Assembly: GCA_900546625.1 (NCBI GenBank)
Contig: URDU01000017.1
Location: 1-53,974, forward strand
Direction: 5' to 3'
Origin: an uncultured Lachnobacterium sp.
GTDB taxonomy: Bacteria; Bacillota; Clostridia; Lachnospirales; Lachnospiraceae
Length of the DNA: 53,974 bases
Shown: positions 19,244 through 27,648 of the stretch, in pieces
Position numbering within the stretch: position 1 is the stretch's first letter
Layout of the letters: every line of letters begins with the position of its first letter
The notes under the pieces: generated by a model
The model's input: only the letters and a program-made list of their open reading frames with translations
The model's database searches: none
Told to the model about the DNA's origin: nothing
Program-made: the position numbers and the translations under genes

Positions 19244-22200
19244 ATGCAGATAGAGAATTTGATTAATAAAAGCACAGATACGAAAAATACAGACACAAAA
19301 AGCATGAATGACATGACAGCGGGTATGCGTGTGTCAGACTACATAAAGACAGGCAGCGGGGACGATACGTCAAAAAAGGCAGCTGTGGTCGGTTCGACAA
19401 ATTCTGTTGATATGTCGGATACGATATATGCCAGGCCGCAGGCTAAAAATGAAGCCGGGGACAAGGATAGCACAGATATAGCAGAAAATCTGCTAAGTGA
19501 TATGAATCAGACATCAGAAAACAGGCGAAATGATATGATTGTCACTGCAAGCACCACCACGAGTGATGATTACAAGGCTGCAAAGGATGACGGCTATGAT
19601 GTCATTGTCACTGAGACCGACAAGATAAAAGCAGTGCTGGCAAAGGCAGGGGTAGATATATCCATATATGGAGATGACCTGAGCAAGGAACAGCTCACAG
19701 ATATCACGGGAAGCCAGGCTGAGGCTGCCATGCTTGTCAATCAGATGAAAGCATATGATATTCCTGCCACAGATGACAATATAAAGGCAGGTACAGATGC
19801 CATAAACATGGCAAAGAGCCTTACAAATATATCAAATGAGACAAAGGCATATCTGGTCAGAAATAACATGAAGCCGACAGTTTCCAATGTATACAAGGCT
19901 ACATACAGCAGCAGTCAGGTACAAAATGACAGGCAGAAAGCTGAAACGAAAGAGATATCCGATGAGCTGTTTGAGGAGCTTAAGCCACAGCTAAAGCAGA
20001 TATTAGAGGAAGCTCATATAGATAGTAGTGACGAGAATCTGAATCAGTGCAGATGGCTGATAGATGAAGATATAGCCGTTACACCTGATAATTTGCTGCT
20101 TGCGAATCAGATAGACAGCATCACCGCAGCAGGAGAAAATGTGAGCAGCGATTTTTATGCAAGGGCAGTCACAGAAGCACTGGCTATGGGAAAAAAGGCT
20201 GCAGATGCCACTATGTTACAGGATGGTCTGACCTTTGACATGGCAAGGGAGGCATGTGATGTACTTGGTGAGGCAACTGCAGAGGACATTGTCACATTAG
20301 AGTCAGATAACATGCCTGTCACCATAGAGAATCTGTCAAAGCTTATAGCTGAAAGGGGCAAGGATGGTGCAGCATCGAAGGCCTTATCGGATAAAGCAAC
20401 GGATAATCAGATTACAGACAGCCGGGAAGCAAGGCTTGTGACAGCTCAAAGAAAGCTTGAGGAAGCAAGACTTGCCATGACAGCAGAAGCCAACCTTTCA
20501 CTTATAAAAAAGGGAGTTTCAATAGACACAGAGCCTATTGAACGTGTGGTGGAGCTGCTCAAGCAGCAGGAAAATAAATACTACGGAGCGCTGTTTGGTG
20601 AGAGCAGCGTAGAGGCGTCTGATGACAGGGTACGTATGTACAATAACGTGTGCGATATTTTTAATCAGATGAAGCAGCAGCCGGCGTATGTACTGACTTT
20701 GGAATCCGCTGATGACACTGTGTATGAGCTTTACACAGCCGGCAGGGCAATGAAGCAGTCATTAGAAGCAGCAGCCTTGGGATATGAGACTCTTATGACA
20801 GCACCGCGGGCGGATATGGGAGACAGTATCTCAAAAGCATTTCGGAATGTGGATGATATACTTAAGGAGCTTCAGATAGATACATCTGAAAGCAATCGCA
20901 GGGCTGTACGTATTCTTGCGTACAACAGTACCGATATCACAGAGGATAATATAAAGCAGATAAAGTCGGTAGATGAGCAGGTGCAAAGAGCATTAAACGA
21001 CATGACACCGGCTGTGACGCTTGAGATGATAAAAAGAGGTATATCACCGCTTGATATGAGCATGAGTGACATAAGTGACACAGCCAGACAGATAAAATCA
21101 GAAAATCCTGATGAAAGAGATGAAAAATTCAGCGAGTTTCTCTGGAAGCTTGAAAAGAAAAATGAAATCTCAGAGGAGGAAAGAGACTCATATATAGGCA
21201 TATACAGGCTTATTTCACAGGTGGAGCAGTCAGATGGAGCAGTCATAGGCTCACTTGTCAATCAGGGCGCAGATATTACGATGAAAAATCTGCTCACAGC
21301 GGTCCGCACAAGAGGAAAGAGTGCCATGGATTATAAGGTGGACGATAGCTTTGCCGGAGTGGAGAGAGTAAGTAAGGGAGCCAGAATTGATGAGCAGATA
21401 GAAAGCGCATATCACACAAACTGTTTAAGAGATGTGCTTGATACACTTTCACCTGAGAAAATGGAGTTTGTTCAGGATGACAGCTGGCTTGAGATGACTC
21501 CGGAGCAGCTAAAGCAGGCGGTATATGAGGCAGAAGAGGATAATGCACTATCAGAGCAATATGCCACGGAGCAGCTAAGACAGTTCAATCAGGCAGTTTC
21601 GGAGCCTGAAAGTGTTTATGCTTTTTTGGAGAAATATGATGTAAAAACAACCGCGGTAAACCTCATGGCAGCGTCGCGGCTGATGAAAAATCCATCAGAG
21701 GCAGTAAGAAATCTGTGGGAGCGCGGAGAAAGTGCTACGGCAAGGGCACTTTTGGATGAGACACTAAGACGATTTTCTGAGTCGGTCAAAAATCCAAACG
21801 AGCTTGCGCAGGCGCAGGAAATGCTGGCTGATACAGCTGAGCACGTGATGGATTCGATGATTATAGAGGACAGGCACACCGGCTCAATAGACATCAGACA
21901 GATGAAGCTATTGTGCAGTCAGCTAAGGATAGCTTCAAATATGTCGAGACAGGAAAACTATATCGTACCGATAGAGACTGCAGACGGAGTGACCGGCATG
22001 AAGCTTCGAATAGTAAGAGGCGAGGATAAAAAGGGCATGGTTGACATATTCCTTGAGGACAAAAAATACGGCAGGGTAGCTGCATATTTTGAGGCGAAGG
22101 AAAACTCAGTTGCTGCGATGATAGTCACAGATGATGAGCAGACCCAAAAGCTGTTTGAAGACAATATCACTATGTTTGAGGCGGGAATAAGTGATGGTGA

Positions 22201-22408
22201 ACAGAGCGTTCGCATAAACGTGGCACTGGAGCATGATATATCTGCAAAGGAGCCTATAATATCAGATATTAAATCGGATACTGAGTCGGGTAATGAGTCA
22301 GAAAAGCAGCCTGATGGCAGCGAAAGTGTCCAGACCACCAGACTATATCACATCGCAGAGCAGTTTATTGTAAATGTCCGGAGGGTGCTTGGGCCAGATA
22401 GTCTGTAA
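19244..22408 (+). CDS. 1054-residue repeat protein with FliK-like C-terminal region
   Basis: A large soluble protein without signal peptide or membrane segments. The first 130 residues are Thr/Ser/Asp-rich and probably disordered. The middle contains about eight loosely repeated units of 50-90 residues, each with a hydrophobic helix followed by an (I/V)T-x-(D/E)N-(I/L)-like motif (PATDDNIK, PVTIENLSK, DITEDNIKQ, DITMKNLLT). Residues of about 900-1000 (MKLRIVRG, VDIFLEDKKYGRVAAYFEA, AAMIVTDDEQTQKLFEDNI) follow the pattern of the FliK hook-length C-terminal domain. A flagellar function is inference, helped by flagellin 6.4 kb away. Its last 44 nt overlap the convergent amidase gene. The ATG at 19244 has GGAGCAGG upstream. 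Confidence 0.7.
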   Translation: MQIENLINKSTDTKNTDTKSMNDMTAGMRVSDYIKTGSGDDTSKKAAVVGSTNSVDMSDTIYARPQAKNEAGDKDSTDIAENLLSDMNQTSENRRNDMIVTASTTTSDDYKAAKDDGYDVIVTETDKIKAVLAKAGVDISIYGDDLSKEQLTDITGSQAEAAMLVNQMKAYDIPATDDNIKAGTDAINMAKSLTNISNETKAYLVRNNMKPTVSNVYKATYSSSQVQNDRQKAETKEISDELFEELKPQLKQILEEAHIDSSDENLNQCRWLIDEDIAVTPDNLLLANQIDSITAAGENVSSDFYARAVTEALAMGKKAADATMLQDGLTFDMAREACDVLGEATAEDIVTLESDNMPVTIENLSKLIAERGKDGAASKALSDKATDNQITDSREARLVTAQRKLEEARLAMTAEANLSLIKKGVSIDTEPIERVVELLKQQENKYYGALFGESSVEASDDRVRMYNNVCDIFNQMKQQPAYVLTLESADDTVYELYTAGRAMKQSLEAAALGYETLMTAPRADMGDSISKAFRNVDDILKELQIDTSESNRRAVRILAYNSTDITEDNIKQIKSVDEQVQRALNDMTPAVTLEMIKRGISPLDMSMSDISDTARQIKSENPDERDEKFSEFLWKLEKKNEISEEERDSYIGIYRLISQVEQSDGAVIGSLVNQGADITMKNLLTAVRTRGKSAMDYKVDDSFAGVERVSKGARIDEQIESAYHTNCLRDVLDTLSPEKMEFVQDDSWLEMTPEQLKQAVYEAEEDNALSEQYATEQLRQFNQAVSEPESVYAFLEKYDVKTTAVNLMAASRLMKNPSEAVRNLWERGESATARALLDETLRRFSESVKNPNELAQAQEMLADTAEHVMDSMIIEDRHTGSIDIRQMKLLCSQLRIASNMSRQENYIVPIETADGVTGMKLRIVRGEDKKGMVDIFLEDKKYGRVAAYFEAKENSVAAMIVTDDEQTQKLFEDNITMFEAGISDGEQSVRINVALEHDISAKEPIISDIKSDTESGNESEKQPDGSESVQTTRLYHIAEQFIVNVRRVLGPDSL

Positions 22409-23087
22409 CACCGATATATATAGCATGGGCCAGAGCATCCCGGTAGTCATTGTCAGAAAGAAGAAGTGTCTCAGCAGGGTTACTCAAGAATCCACATTCT
22501 ACGATTACGGTCGGGGATGTGGATTTTTTTAGTATAAAGTAGTCTTTGTTGGGCTTGATGCTTCGTGGCTTTGCAACACAAAGAGAGGTATTTAAAGCTC
22601 CAAGAACAGAGGATGCAAGCTCTTTTCCGGTATCAGAGTCGGCATAGTAGAATACCTGTGGCCCACTGCTTGAATTGTCCTCAAAGCTGTTTTGATGAAT
22701 ACTGATGCTGACAGCCACATTGCTTTGAGACATCAGTGCAGCTCTCTTTGTCAGATCATCGGTTTTTGGATGTTTAGAATTATCCGGGGCGAGATCACAG
22801 TCGGTGGTTCTTGTCATGACAACAGTAAAGCCACGATTTTCAAACAGCTGTTTAAGAGCCATTGCAATGCTCAGGTTGACATCCTTTTCCATGACACCGG
22901 AGGCAGAAATCTTACCGGGATCACTTCCACCGTGGCCCGGGTCTATTACAATAACAGTAGAATTGGTATTTTTGCCGGTATTTTTGGCAAGAGCGCAGAC
23001 GCCTCTTCCGAGGCAGAAGGACAGAATAAATAGAGCTAAAATCAGGCAGTATTTGTTCTTCTTGAAAATATACATATTTTTTTTCAT
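22365..23087 (-). CDS. cwlD: N-acetylmuramoyl-L-alanine amidase (Amidase_3, CwlD-like)
   Basis: A 240-residue exported zinc amidase that cuts the bond between muramic acid and the peptide stem. A signal or anchor segment covers about residues 12-34. Zinc ligands and catalytic residues are visible: His in IDPGHGGSDPG, Glu in MEKDVNLS, His in SISIHQN and Glu in VIVECGF. Length and lack of cell-wall repeats fit CwlD, which makes muramic-lactam in spore cortex, but a general amidase is possible. The ribosome site (TAGGT) is weak and lies just below a hairpin in the leader. Confidence 0.86.
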   Translation of the reverse strand: MKKNMYIFKKNKYCLILALFILSFCLGRGVCALAKNTGKNTNSTVIVIDPGHGGSDPGKISASGVMEKDVNLSIAMALKQLFENRGFTVVMTRTTDCDLAPDNSKHPKTDDLTKRAALMSQSNVAVSISIHQNSFEDNSSSGPQVFYYADSDTGKELASSVLGALNTSLCVAKPRSIKPNKDYFILKKSTSPTVIVECGFLSNPAETLLLSDNDYRDALAHAIYIGVTDYLAQAPSGHLQ

Positions 23088-23099
23088 AATGAATACCTA

Positions 23100-23133
23100 T
23101 AAAAAACCCGATGCACATAGAAGGCATCGGGTG
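23100..23133 (-). terminator. Hairpin terminator directly upstream of the amidase start
   Basis: On the minus strand ACCCGATGC and GCATCGGGT pair around a 9-nt loop and are followed by six T. It ends the GH18 transcript, yet its T-run stops only 13 nt before the amidase ATG, so it also lies in the leader of any amidase transcript. Confidence 0.75.
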
Positions 23134-23247
23134 TGTTTGTATATTATATGATTGGCTTATGTCATTTATAACCTATAAAAATGATTGAAACATACTGTAG
23201 CTGTGTGAAAAGGTAAGATCTGGCCCGGTTCAGTAAGCCTTATGCAA

Positions 23248-24981
23248 TCAGTCAAGATACTTGATAACAGTATCCCAGACAGATGAATTTTCAAAGCCAA
23301 GCTTCCAGAATGCTGCACCGGCAAGCTTATTGTCGTCGACGAGCTTGAGCCTTTTCTCTAAGGATGTGCTGTCCTCGAGCCATACCTTGTACAGCTTGTT
23401 GGATGCAGACCACTCAGCGTAGTTCTGGCCGGATTCCTCATCAAGAGAAGCTGTGGCATTGTTTGTGGCAAGCTGTGTGGCAGCTGCGTCCATACCATAT
23501 ACCTGTGAGGCAACAGTGTACTTTGACTGATCCTCGGTATCGGTCACGGCATCATCGTCCTCCTTTGGAGTGAGCTCCCATATTCTGGTATAAAATGGCA
23601 TACCGAGAATAATCTGGTCAGCGGGAACCTCCTTCAGAGTGGCTTCAACACCCTCAGTTACCCATGGAATGGAAGAAACCGAGCCGGCATCAGAGCCCTT
23701 ATAGTGCTCATCGTATCCCATGATCACAATATAATCGGCAAAATTTGCCATATCAGAGCGATTGAAGAACTTGTTGAAGCTGGCAGGTACGGTGACATCA
23801 ACTGAAAGTGATATACCGTTATTGTGGCACTTTATTGCAAGCTCTCTGATAAACTCGATGTAAGAGTCTCCATAGGCTGCCTCTGTGATATTTTCAAAGT
23901 CGATATTTACACCATCAAGCTCATAGTTAAATGCAGCCGACATAATCTGATTGATCAGGGTAGTTCTCGTGGATGTATGTGTGAGCACATATGCTGCATC
24001 TACATCAGTATTTTCAAAGTTACTAAACAGTCCCCATACCTCAATGCCTTGGGAATGACAGTAGCTGACATAATCCTTGCTCGCTATATCTGCAAGATTA
24101 CCGTTGTTGTCGTTTAAGTAAAACCATGTTGGTGACATTACATTTATGCCCTTGGTAGATGAAATTACCTTAGCAACCTTACTGTTTGCTGACTGGCTGG
24201 TTACCTGATTCCAGGCAAGACAGATATCCTTATCCTTCTTGATATGTGTAAAGGTCTCTTCCTCATAGTCAGGATTTGTAAGCTTGGTCTTTTTGCTCTC
24301 GGACATAGCCTTACTCTTTATATATCCAATGATGCCGTCCTCTGTGGCAACCTTATCCCACTTGTCACCGGAATCAAGGATTGTAAGCGTATCATTCTTT
24401 TTCACCTGTTTTAGAATAGGACTCTTTATGCCACCCTTCACGCGGACCTGGGTAGACTTGTTTACAGTGGCACTGTCTATTTCATCCCATTTGCTTGTGA
24501 TGACGACGCGTGCCGGGTCATCATATGAATTAAAGGTGATATTGGAGTACTGCTTTACATAATCCAAAGCGATAAGCGCAGAGTCAGAGGTAGCCTTCAC
24601 AATCGGATAGCCAAAGTCATTGGTCTGTTTTGTGACACTGTAGCTATTGCTGTCAGCCGCAGCTGAGATGATATCAGATGCAGTTGTGTAAAGAAGCACA
24701 TTCTCATTTGCATCCCAGTAAAATCTGGAATTTAATGAGTCATGAACAAACCTGTAATCAACGTATACTTTGTCATCTATTATTTTAGCCTTGTAATCGG
24801 ATAGCTCATTATCTACAATGAGAGCAGCCTCATCATCAGAAGAGATATTGAAATACTCCTTCAGATCCTCTGTCTTTTTCGTAGGGGTGTATTTATTGAT
24901 AAGAGCAGTTATACCCATTATTATTACAACGAGGATAATAAGTCCGGTTACTATAAGTGCAGGCAATACTTTCTTTTTCAT
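23248..24981 (-). CDS. Membrane-anchored SH3b / GH18 cell-wall hydrolase (YaaH/SleL-like)
   Basis: A 577-residue extracytoplasmic protein. A single N-terminal membrane anchor (about 8-30) leads to a copper-amine-oxidase-N-like stalk (about 55-165), an SH3b domain (about 170-235, VRVKGGIKSPIL and GIIGYIKS), then a GH18 barrel (about 255-575). The catalytic motif reads DGVNIDFEN, keeping the final Asp-x-Glu of GH18 while the second Asp is Asn. Such proteins are peptidoglycan N-acetylglucosaminidases in spore-formers. AGGAAAGG precedes the ATG, and a consensus promoter lies about 50 nt further up. Confidence 0.87.
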   Translation of the reverse strand: MKKKVLPALIVTGLIILVVIIMGITALINKYTPTKKTEDLKEYFNISSDDEAALIVDNELSDYKAKIIDDKVYVDYRFVHDSLNSRFYWDANENVLLYTTASDIISAAADSNSYSVTKQTNDFGYPIVKATSDSALIALDYVKQYSNITFNSYDDPARVVITSKWDEIDSATVNKSTQVRVKGGIKSPILKQVKKNDTLTILDSGDKWDKVATEDGIIGYIKSKAMSESKKTKLTNPDYEEETFTHIKKDKDICLAWNQVTSQSANSKVAKVISSTKGINVMSPTWFYLNDNNGNLADIASKDYVSYCHSQGIEVWGLFSNFENTDVDAAYVLTHTSTRTTLINQIMSAAFNYELDGVNIDFENITEAAYGDSYIEFIRELAIKCHNNGISLSVDVTVPASFNKFFNRSDMANFADYIVIMGYDEHYKGSDAGSVSSIPWVTEGVEATLKEVPADQIILGMPFYTRIWELTPKEDDDAVTDTEDQSKYTVASQVYGMDAAATQLATNNATASLDEESGQNYAEWSASNKLYKVWLEDSTSLEKRLKLVDDNKLAGAAFWKLGFENSSVWDTVIKYLD

Positions 24982-25028
24982 GTGTAAAAATCCTTTCCTA
25001 TTATTTGATGTCTAAATTGCTTAAGCTA

Positions 25029-25057
25029 ATTATACCATTGTGAAAAAGCATATTCAA
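25029..25057 (-). promoter_or_regulatory. Sigma-A promoter of the GH18 gene
   Basis: On the minus strand TTGAAT, a 17-nt spacer and TATAAT stand 48 nt before the GH18 start codon. Confidence 0.7.
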
Positions 25058-25457
25058 ATAATATGAAATAAATTTGTAATAAATTAAGAAATTCTTTTAT
25101 GCATTTTGGCGCGGAAGGAGCAAAAGCTTCCCCCGCGCACATAGCTTTTCTTTTTAAAATATGTCTTTTGATTGTCTTTTTGCATTTAAACGGGGTAAAG
25201 GACCAAAAATATGCTGACATCGATTTCTTGCAGAATGATAAAATATGATACTAATCCATAAGTATAGATTTTTCTGAAATTGATATTTCCGGAGCTTTCC
25301 ACACCCAATTTAATTGCTGATTTTTTAGTTTCGTTTAATTTGATAAAATATCTGTAAAAATTCCAATATATAAATATAGTTTATTCTTCTATAAAAATAC
25401 CTCCGTCTATATATAATGATTGTGAGTAAAAACTGACTGGTAACAAATGGCTCTATG
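25058..25457. other. Gene-poor A+T-rich spacer
   Basis: No convincing gene is seen in these 400 bases. The one strong structure is a G+C-rich hairpin at 25109-25138 (GCGCGGAAGGAGC / GCTTCCCCCGCGC, AAAA loop, two mismatches). It has no immediate T-run on either strand and could be a processing signal or part of a small RNA. Confidence 0.4.
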
Positions 25458-25550
25458 TCATGAAGCGCTCTGTGGCATTAAAAGTACAAGCCCTCCGAAG
25501 GCTTCGGACATAAAATTGATAAACAGCTGGTTAAAGATGTCATTTTGCAT
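25458..25550 (-). CDS. Possible small protein (30 residues)
   Basis: A short open frame starting MQNDIFNQLF begins 7 nt after the stop of the kinase-linked module. The product is hydrophobic and neutral in character (SEAFGGLVLLM). The only upstream ribosome-like site, GAAAGGA, is about 13 nt away, which is long. It could be a real translationally coupled small protein or chance; I recognise no family. Confidence 0.25.
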   Translation of the reverse strand: MQNDIFNQLFINFMSEAFGGLVLLMPQSAS

Positions 25551-25557
25551 CGTGATA

Positions 25558-26160
25558 TTAATTCCTTTCTGATATCTTATCCAGAGTGCCAAACAGGCTG
25601 GTATTGATGAGGAACGGGTCCTCTAAGTAAGGAAAGCCTATCACCGGATACTTAAAATGATTATGGTTAATTGTCTTTTTCTTTTCCACGAGATTAAACA
25701 ATATTTTTACGCTTCCTGAATCAGTTATTTTGTTTGAATTGAATAGCTCGATAATTCTGTTCAAAGCGCCCCGGTTCCATTTACTTATTGTACACACGGC
25801 GATTCTTACGTCACACCTCATAAATTCCTTCAGGGTGTTTGGGTTAAGTATGCCGAAATCAATTATCACACGCTCGTATCTCATGTTTAAAATCTCAGTT
25901 AGTGTGGACATGACTGCGTGAGGAAAGAAATCTACATTCTTATATGTAAAAACCTTTTCGTCTGCTGTCCTTGACAGTGAAAGAATTTCGTGTGTACCAT
26001 TCAGCTCAACATAGGCGGTTCTATACATGCATTTATTGCTCATATAATTACAAAGAGCAAGGCTTATATGTGTTGTGCCTACATTGTGAACGCTGCCACA
26101 GACCCCAACTAGCTGTGGTGCAGAATGGACCTTCTTAAATATCCTTTTAAAGTGTCTGAT
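25558..26160 (-). CDS. Second P-loop-like module, probably fused to the kinase by -1 frameshift
   Basis: The first ATG of this frame (26043) has no ribosome site and would remove the N-terminal motif LVGVCGSVHNVGTTHIS, which is clearly protein-like and resembles a degenerate Walker A of the ParA/TadZ type. The frame is open from 26223, yet it holds no ATG, GTG or TTG before 26043. Two readings are possible: a -1 shift from the kinase frame at T TTA AAA (26151-26145), giving 195 residues of extension, or initiation at the non-standard ATC 26160, 9 nt behind AGGAGG; the end given here is that ATC. The body contains a conserved-looking RVIIDFGILN strand, typical of the second Asp strand of this fold. 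A sequencing error or decay cannot be excluded. Confidence 0.55.
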   Translation of the reverse strand: MRHFKRIFKKVHSAPQLVGVCGSVHNVGTTHISLALCNYMSNKCMYRTAYVELNGTHEILSLSRTADEKVFTYKNVDFFPHAVMSTLTEILNMRYERVIIDFGILNPNTLKEFMRCDVRIAVCTISKWNRGALNRIIELFNSNKITDSGSVKILFNLVEKKKTINHNHFKYPVIGFPYLEDPFLINTSLFGTLDKISERN

Positions 26161-27473
26161 AGTGATGCTCCTCCTTTTAGTTCTAACAGTTTTTGAATCA
26201 GCTTTTCCTTTTGGACAGAGCTCTTAAACATATCGCTGTCATAAGGAAAGTGATAAACACTGCAATTAAGCAGAGCCGCAATCGCTGAGGCATCCTGCCT
26301 GCTGCACATATTACATATAACACTCAGGGAAGCTGTCATTTTTTGGAGAAAAGAATGATTCCTGTAGATATCATTCAGATGCCAAAAGCTGCCGTTACAT
26401 ACATATAATACGAGATCCATGTCATTTATTTTCTCGTTGCACACATCAGTGCCAAGGTCGTATATCTGTATTGCATCCTCTGGAATATTGAACTGTATAC
26501 CGTCACTGTAGTCCGGTATGCCCTGAAAGCTTTTGTAATAATAATATCCGTTTTTCTGCTTGAAAATCTGCAGTTCGTCGTGATTACCATGGCAAAGTAT
26601 GCTTTTTGCTGAGTCTATGTAGATACCATGATATCCAAGGATATTGAGTTCGCAGGTGAGGGAAACGGCCACGTGGGTGGAGCCGCAGCCTCTGTGACTG
26701 CCTAAAACTGCTATCTTGTGTATGAGATGTGGCTGACCTGTTAATTTTTGAATTTCCTGTATTTCCTGATATAGCTCTGCGACAGTCACGTAGCGCAGTG
26801 ATGCATCAGATGTTGTTGCTTTTTGGATAATATGCTGGAACTTATGGGAAAAGCTGTCTGGGGTAAAGGTCAGTATATACTGCAGAAGCTGACCTAAGCT
26901 GTAAATGTCTGCCGCCGGTGTAATTGTGTCCTCAGTAAAGCATTCGGGGGCAGAGAATTCTATATTCCCATAGTGATTGAAGTTATTTCCCTTTCGGGTA
27001 ACATATGTCGATACACCAAAATCGATAAGCTTAAGCTTATTGTGGCATACTATAATATGCTCCGGTTTAAGGTCCCTGTAGATAATGGGAGTAGATATCT
27101 GTGTATGCAGATAGATAAAAACATTACATAATTGTTCACAAATATTAAAAAATAAACCTGGGGAAATTAACTGCTGATGAAGCAAAAATGAATCTAATGT
27201 CTCGCCGTCTATATATTCCTCGACGATATAGTAAAAAGCATCGTCCTCTTCGAAGTCAAATATACGTGGTATAGACGGATGCTCAAGAGACTTGAGTAGT
27301 CTTGCTTCTGATAATGCGGATTCGGCGAAAGCAGAAGCTTTAGGAACTTTCTTTAGAGCTCTCTCCTGATCCATAGATATGTGTCTGACAAGCGTAACGC
27401 TACCGGAGCTGCCGGTTCCGAGATCTTTAATCATCTCATATTTGCCAAACAAAGATTGATTTGTATTTTTCAT
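26109..27473 (-). CDS. Soluble Ser/Thr protein kinase with C-terminal P-loop-like domain
   Basis: A 454-residue Hanks-type kinase. The catalytic domain (about 10-255) shows a glycine loop LGTGSSGSV, the Lys in RALKKV, catalytic YRDLKPEHI, LIDFGVS and SAPEC. The usual Asn after the catalytic Lys is His here. There is no membrane span and no PASTA repeats. Residues of about 270-454 start with IAVLGSHRGCGSTH, a degenerate P-loop similar to the module encoded just downstream in the -1 frame; together they would make about 638 residues. The ATG at 27473 is preferred because AAGGAG sits just before it; an in-frame GTG at 27497 lacks a site. The Tad pilus FHA gene, 12 kb away, encodes a possible reader of its phosphothreonine marks. 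Confidence 0.85.
   Translation of the reverse strand: MKNTNQSLFGKYEMIKDLGTGSSGSVTLVRHISMDQERALKKVPKASAFAESALSEARLLKSLEHPSIPRIFDFEEDDAFYYIVEEYIDGETLDSFLLHQQLISPGLFFNICEQLCNVFIYLHTQISTPIIYRDLKPEHIIVCHNKLKLIDFGVSTYVTRKGNNFNHYGNIEFSAPECFTEDTITPAADIYSLGQLLQYILTFTPDSFSHKFQHIIQKATTSDASLRYVTVAELYQEIQEIQKLTGQPHLIHKIAVLGSHRGCGSTHVAVSLTCELNILGYHGIYIDSAKSILCHGNHDELQIFKQKNGYYYYKSFQGIPDYSDGIQFNIPEDAIQIYDLGTDVCNEKINDMDLVLYVCNGSFWHLNDIYRNHSFLQKMTASLSVICNMCSRQDASAIAALLNCSVYHFPYDSDMFKSSVQKEKLIQKLLELKGGASLSDTLKGYLRRSILHHS
26145..26151 (-). promoter_or_regulatory. Candidate -1 frameshift site T TTA AAA
   Basis: In the kinase frame the codons are TTA-AAA preceded by T, matching X XXY YYZ exactly. A one-base backward slip enters the open downstream frame. 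AGGAGG (26170-26175) lies 18 nt upstream, and a 9-bp hairpin with a 2-nt bulge (26093-26123) starts 21 nt downstream. Both distances are longer than in textbook cases. Confidence 0.5.
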
Positions 27474-27573
27474 ACGCTCCTTTTGGGTCGAGCGCACATC
27501 TCATGGATAACTTATAACATACCCGTAAAATAATTGCAACACTTTTTTTATTTTTTTTTAATAGGGCTCACGC

Positions 27574-27602
27574 TTTACAATATGGCGGGGGTTTATTATA
27601 AT
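27574..27602 (+). promoter_or_regulatory. Sigma-A promoter of mecA
   Basis: TTTACA, a 17-nt spacer and a perfect TATAAT lie 46 nt before the mecA start, divergent from the kinase. Confidence 0.78.
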
Positions 27603-27648
27603 AGTTTTACGATTTACACGGATATTTTCGGAAAAGGATGTGAAAAAT

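Noticed and set aside
25026..25220. 64-codon frame on the minus strand
   Set aside because: It covers the consensus GH18 promoter, lacks a ribosome site and has no protein-like pattern.
26043..26043. ATG at 26043 as the start of a separate small ATPase
   Set aside because: It lacks a ribosome site and would remove the P-loop-like motif that is clearly part of the same protein.
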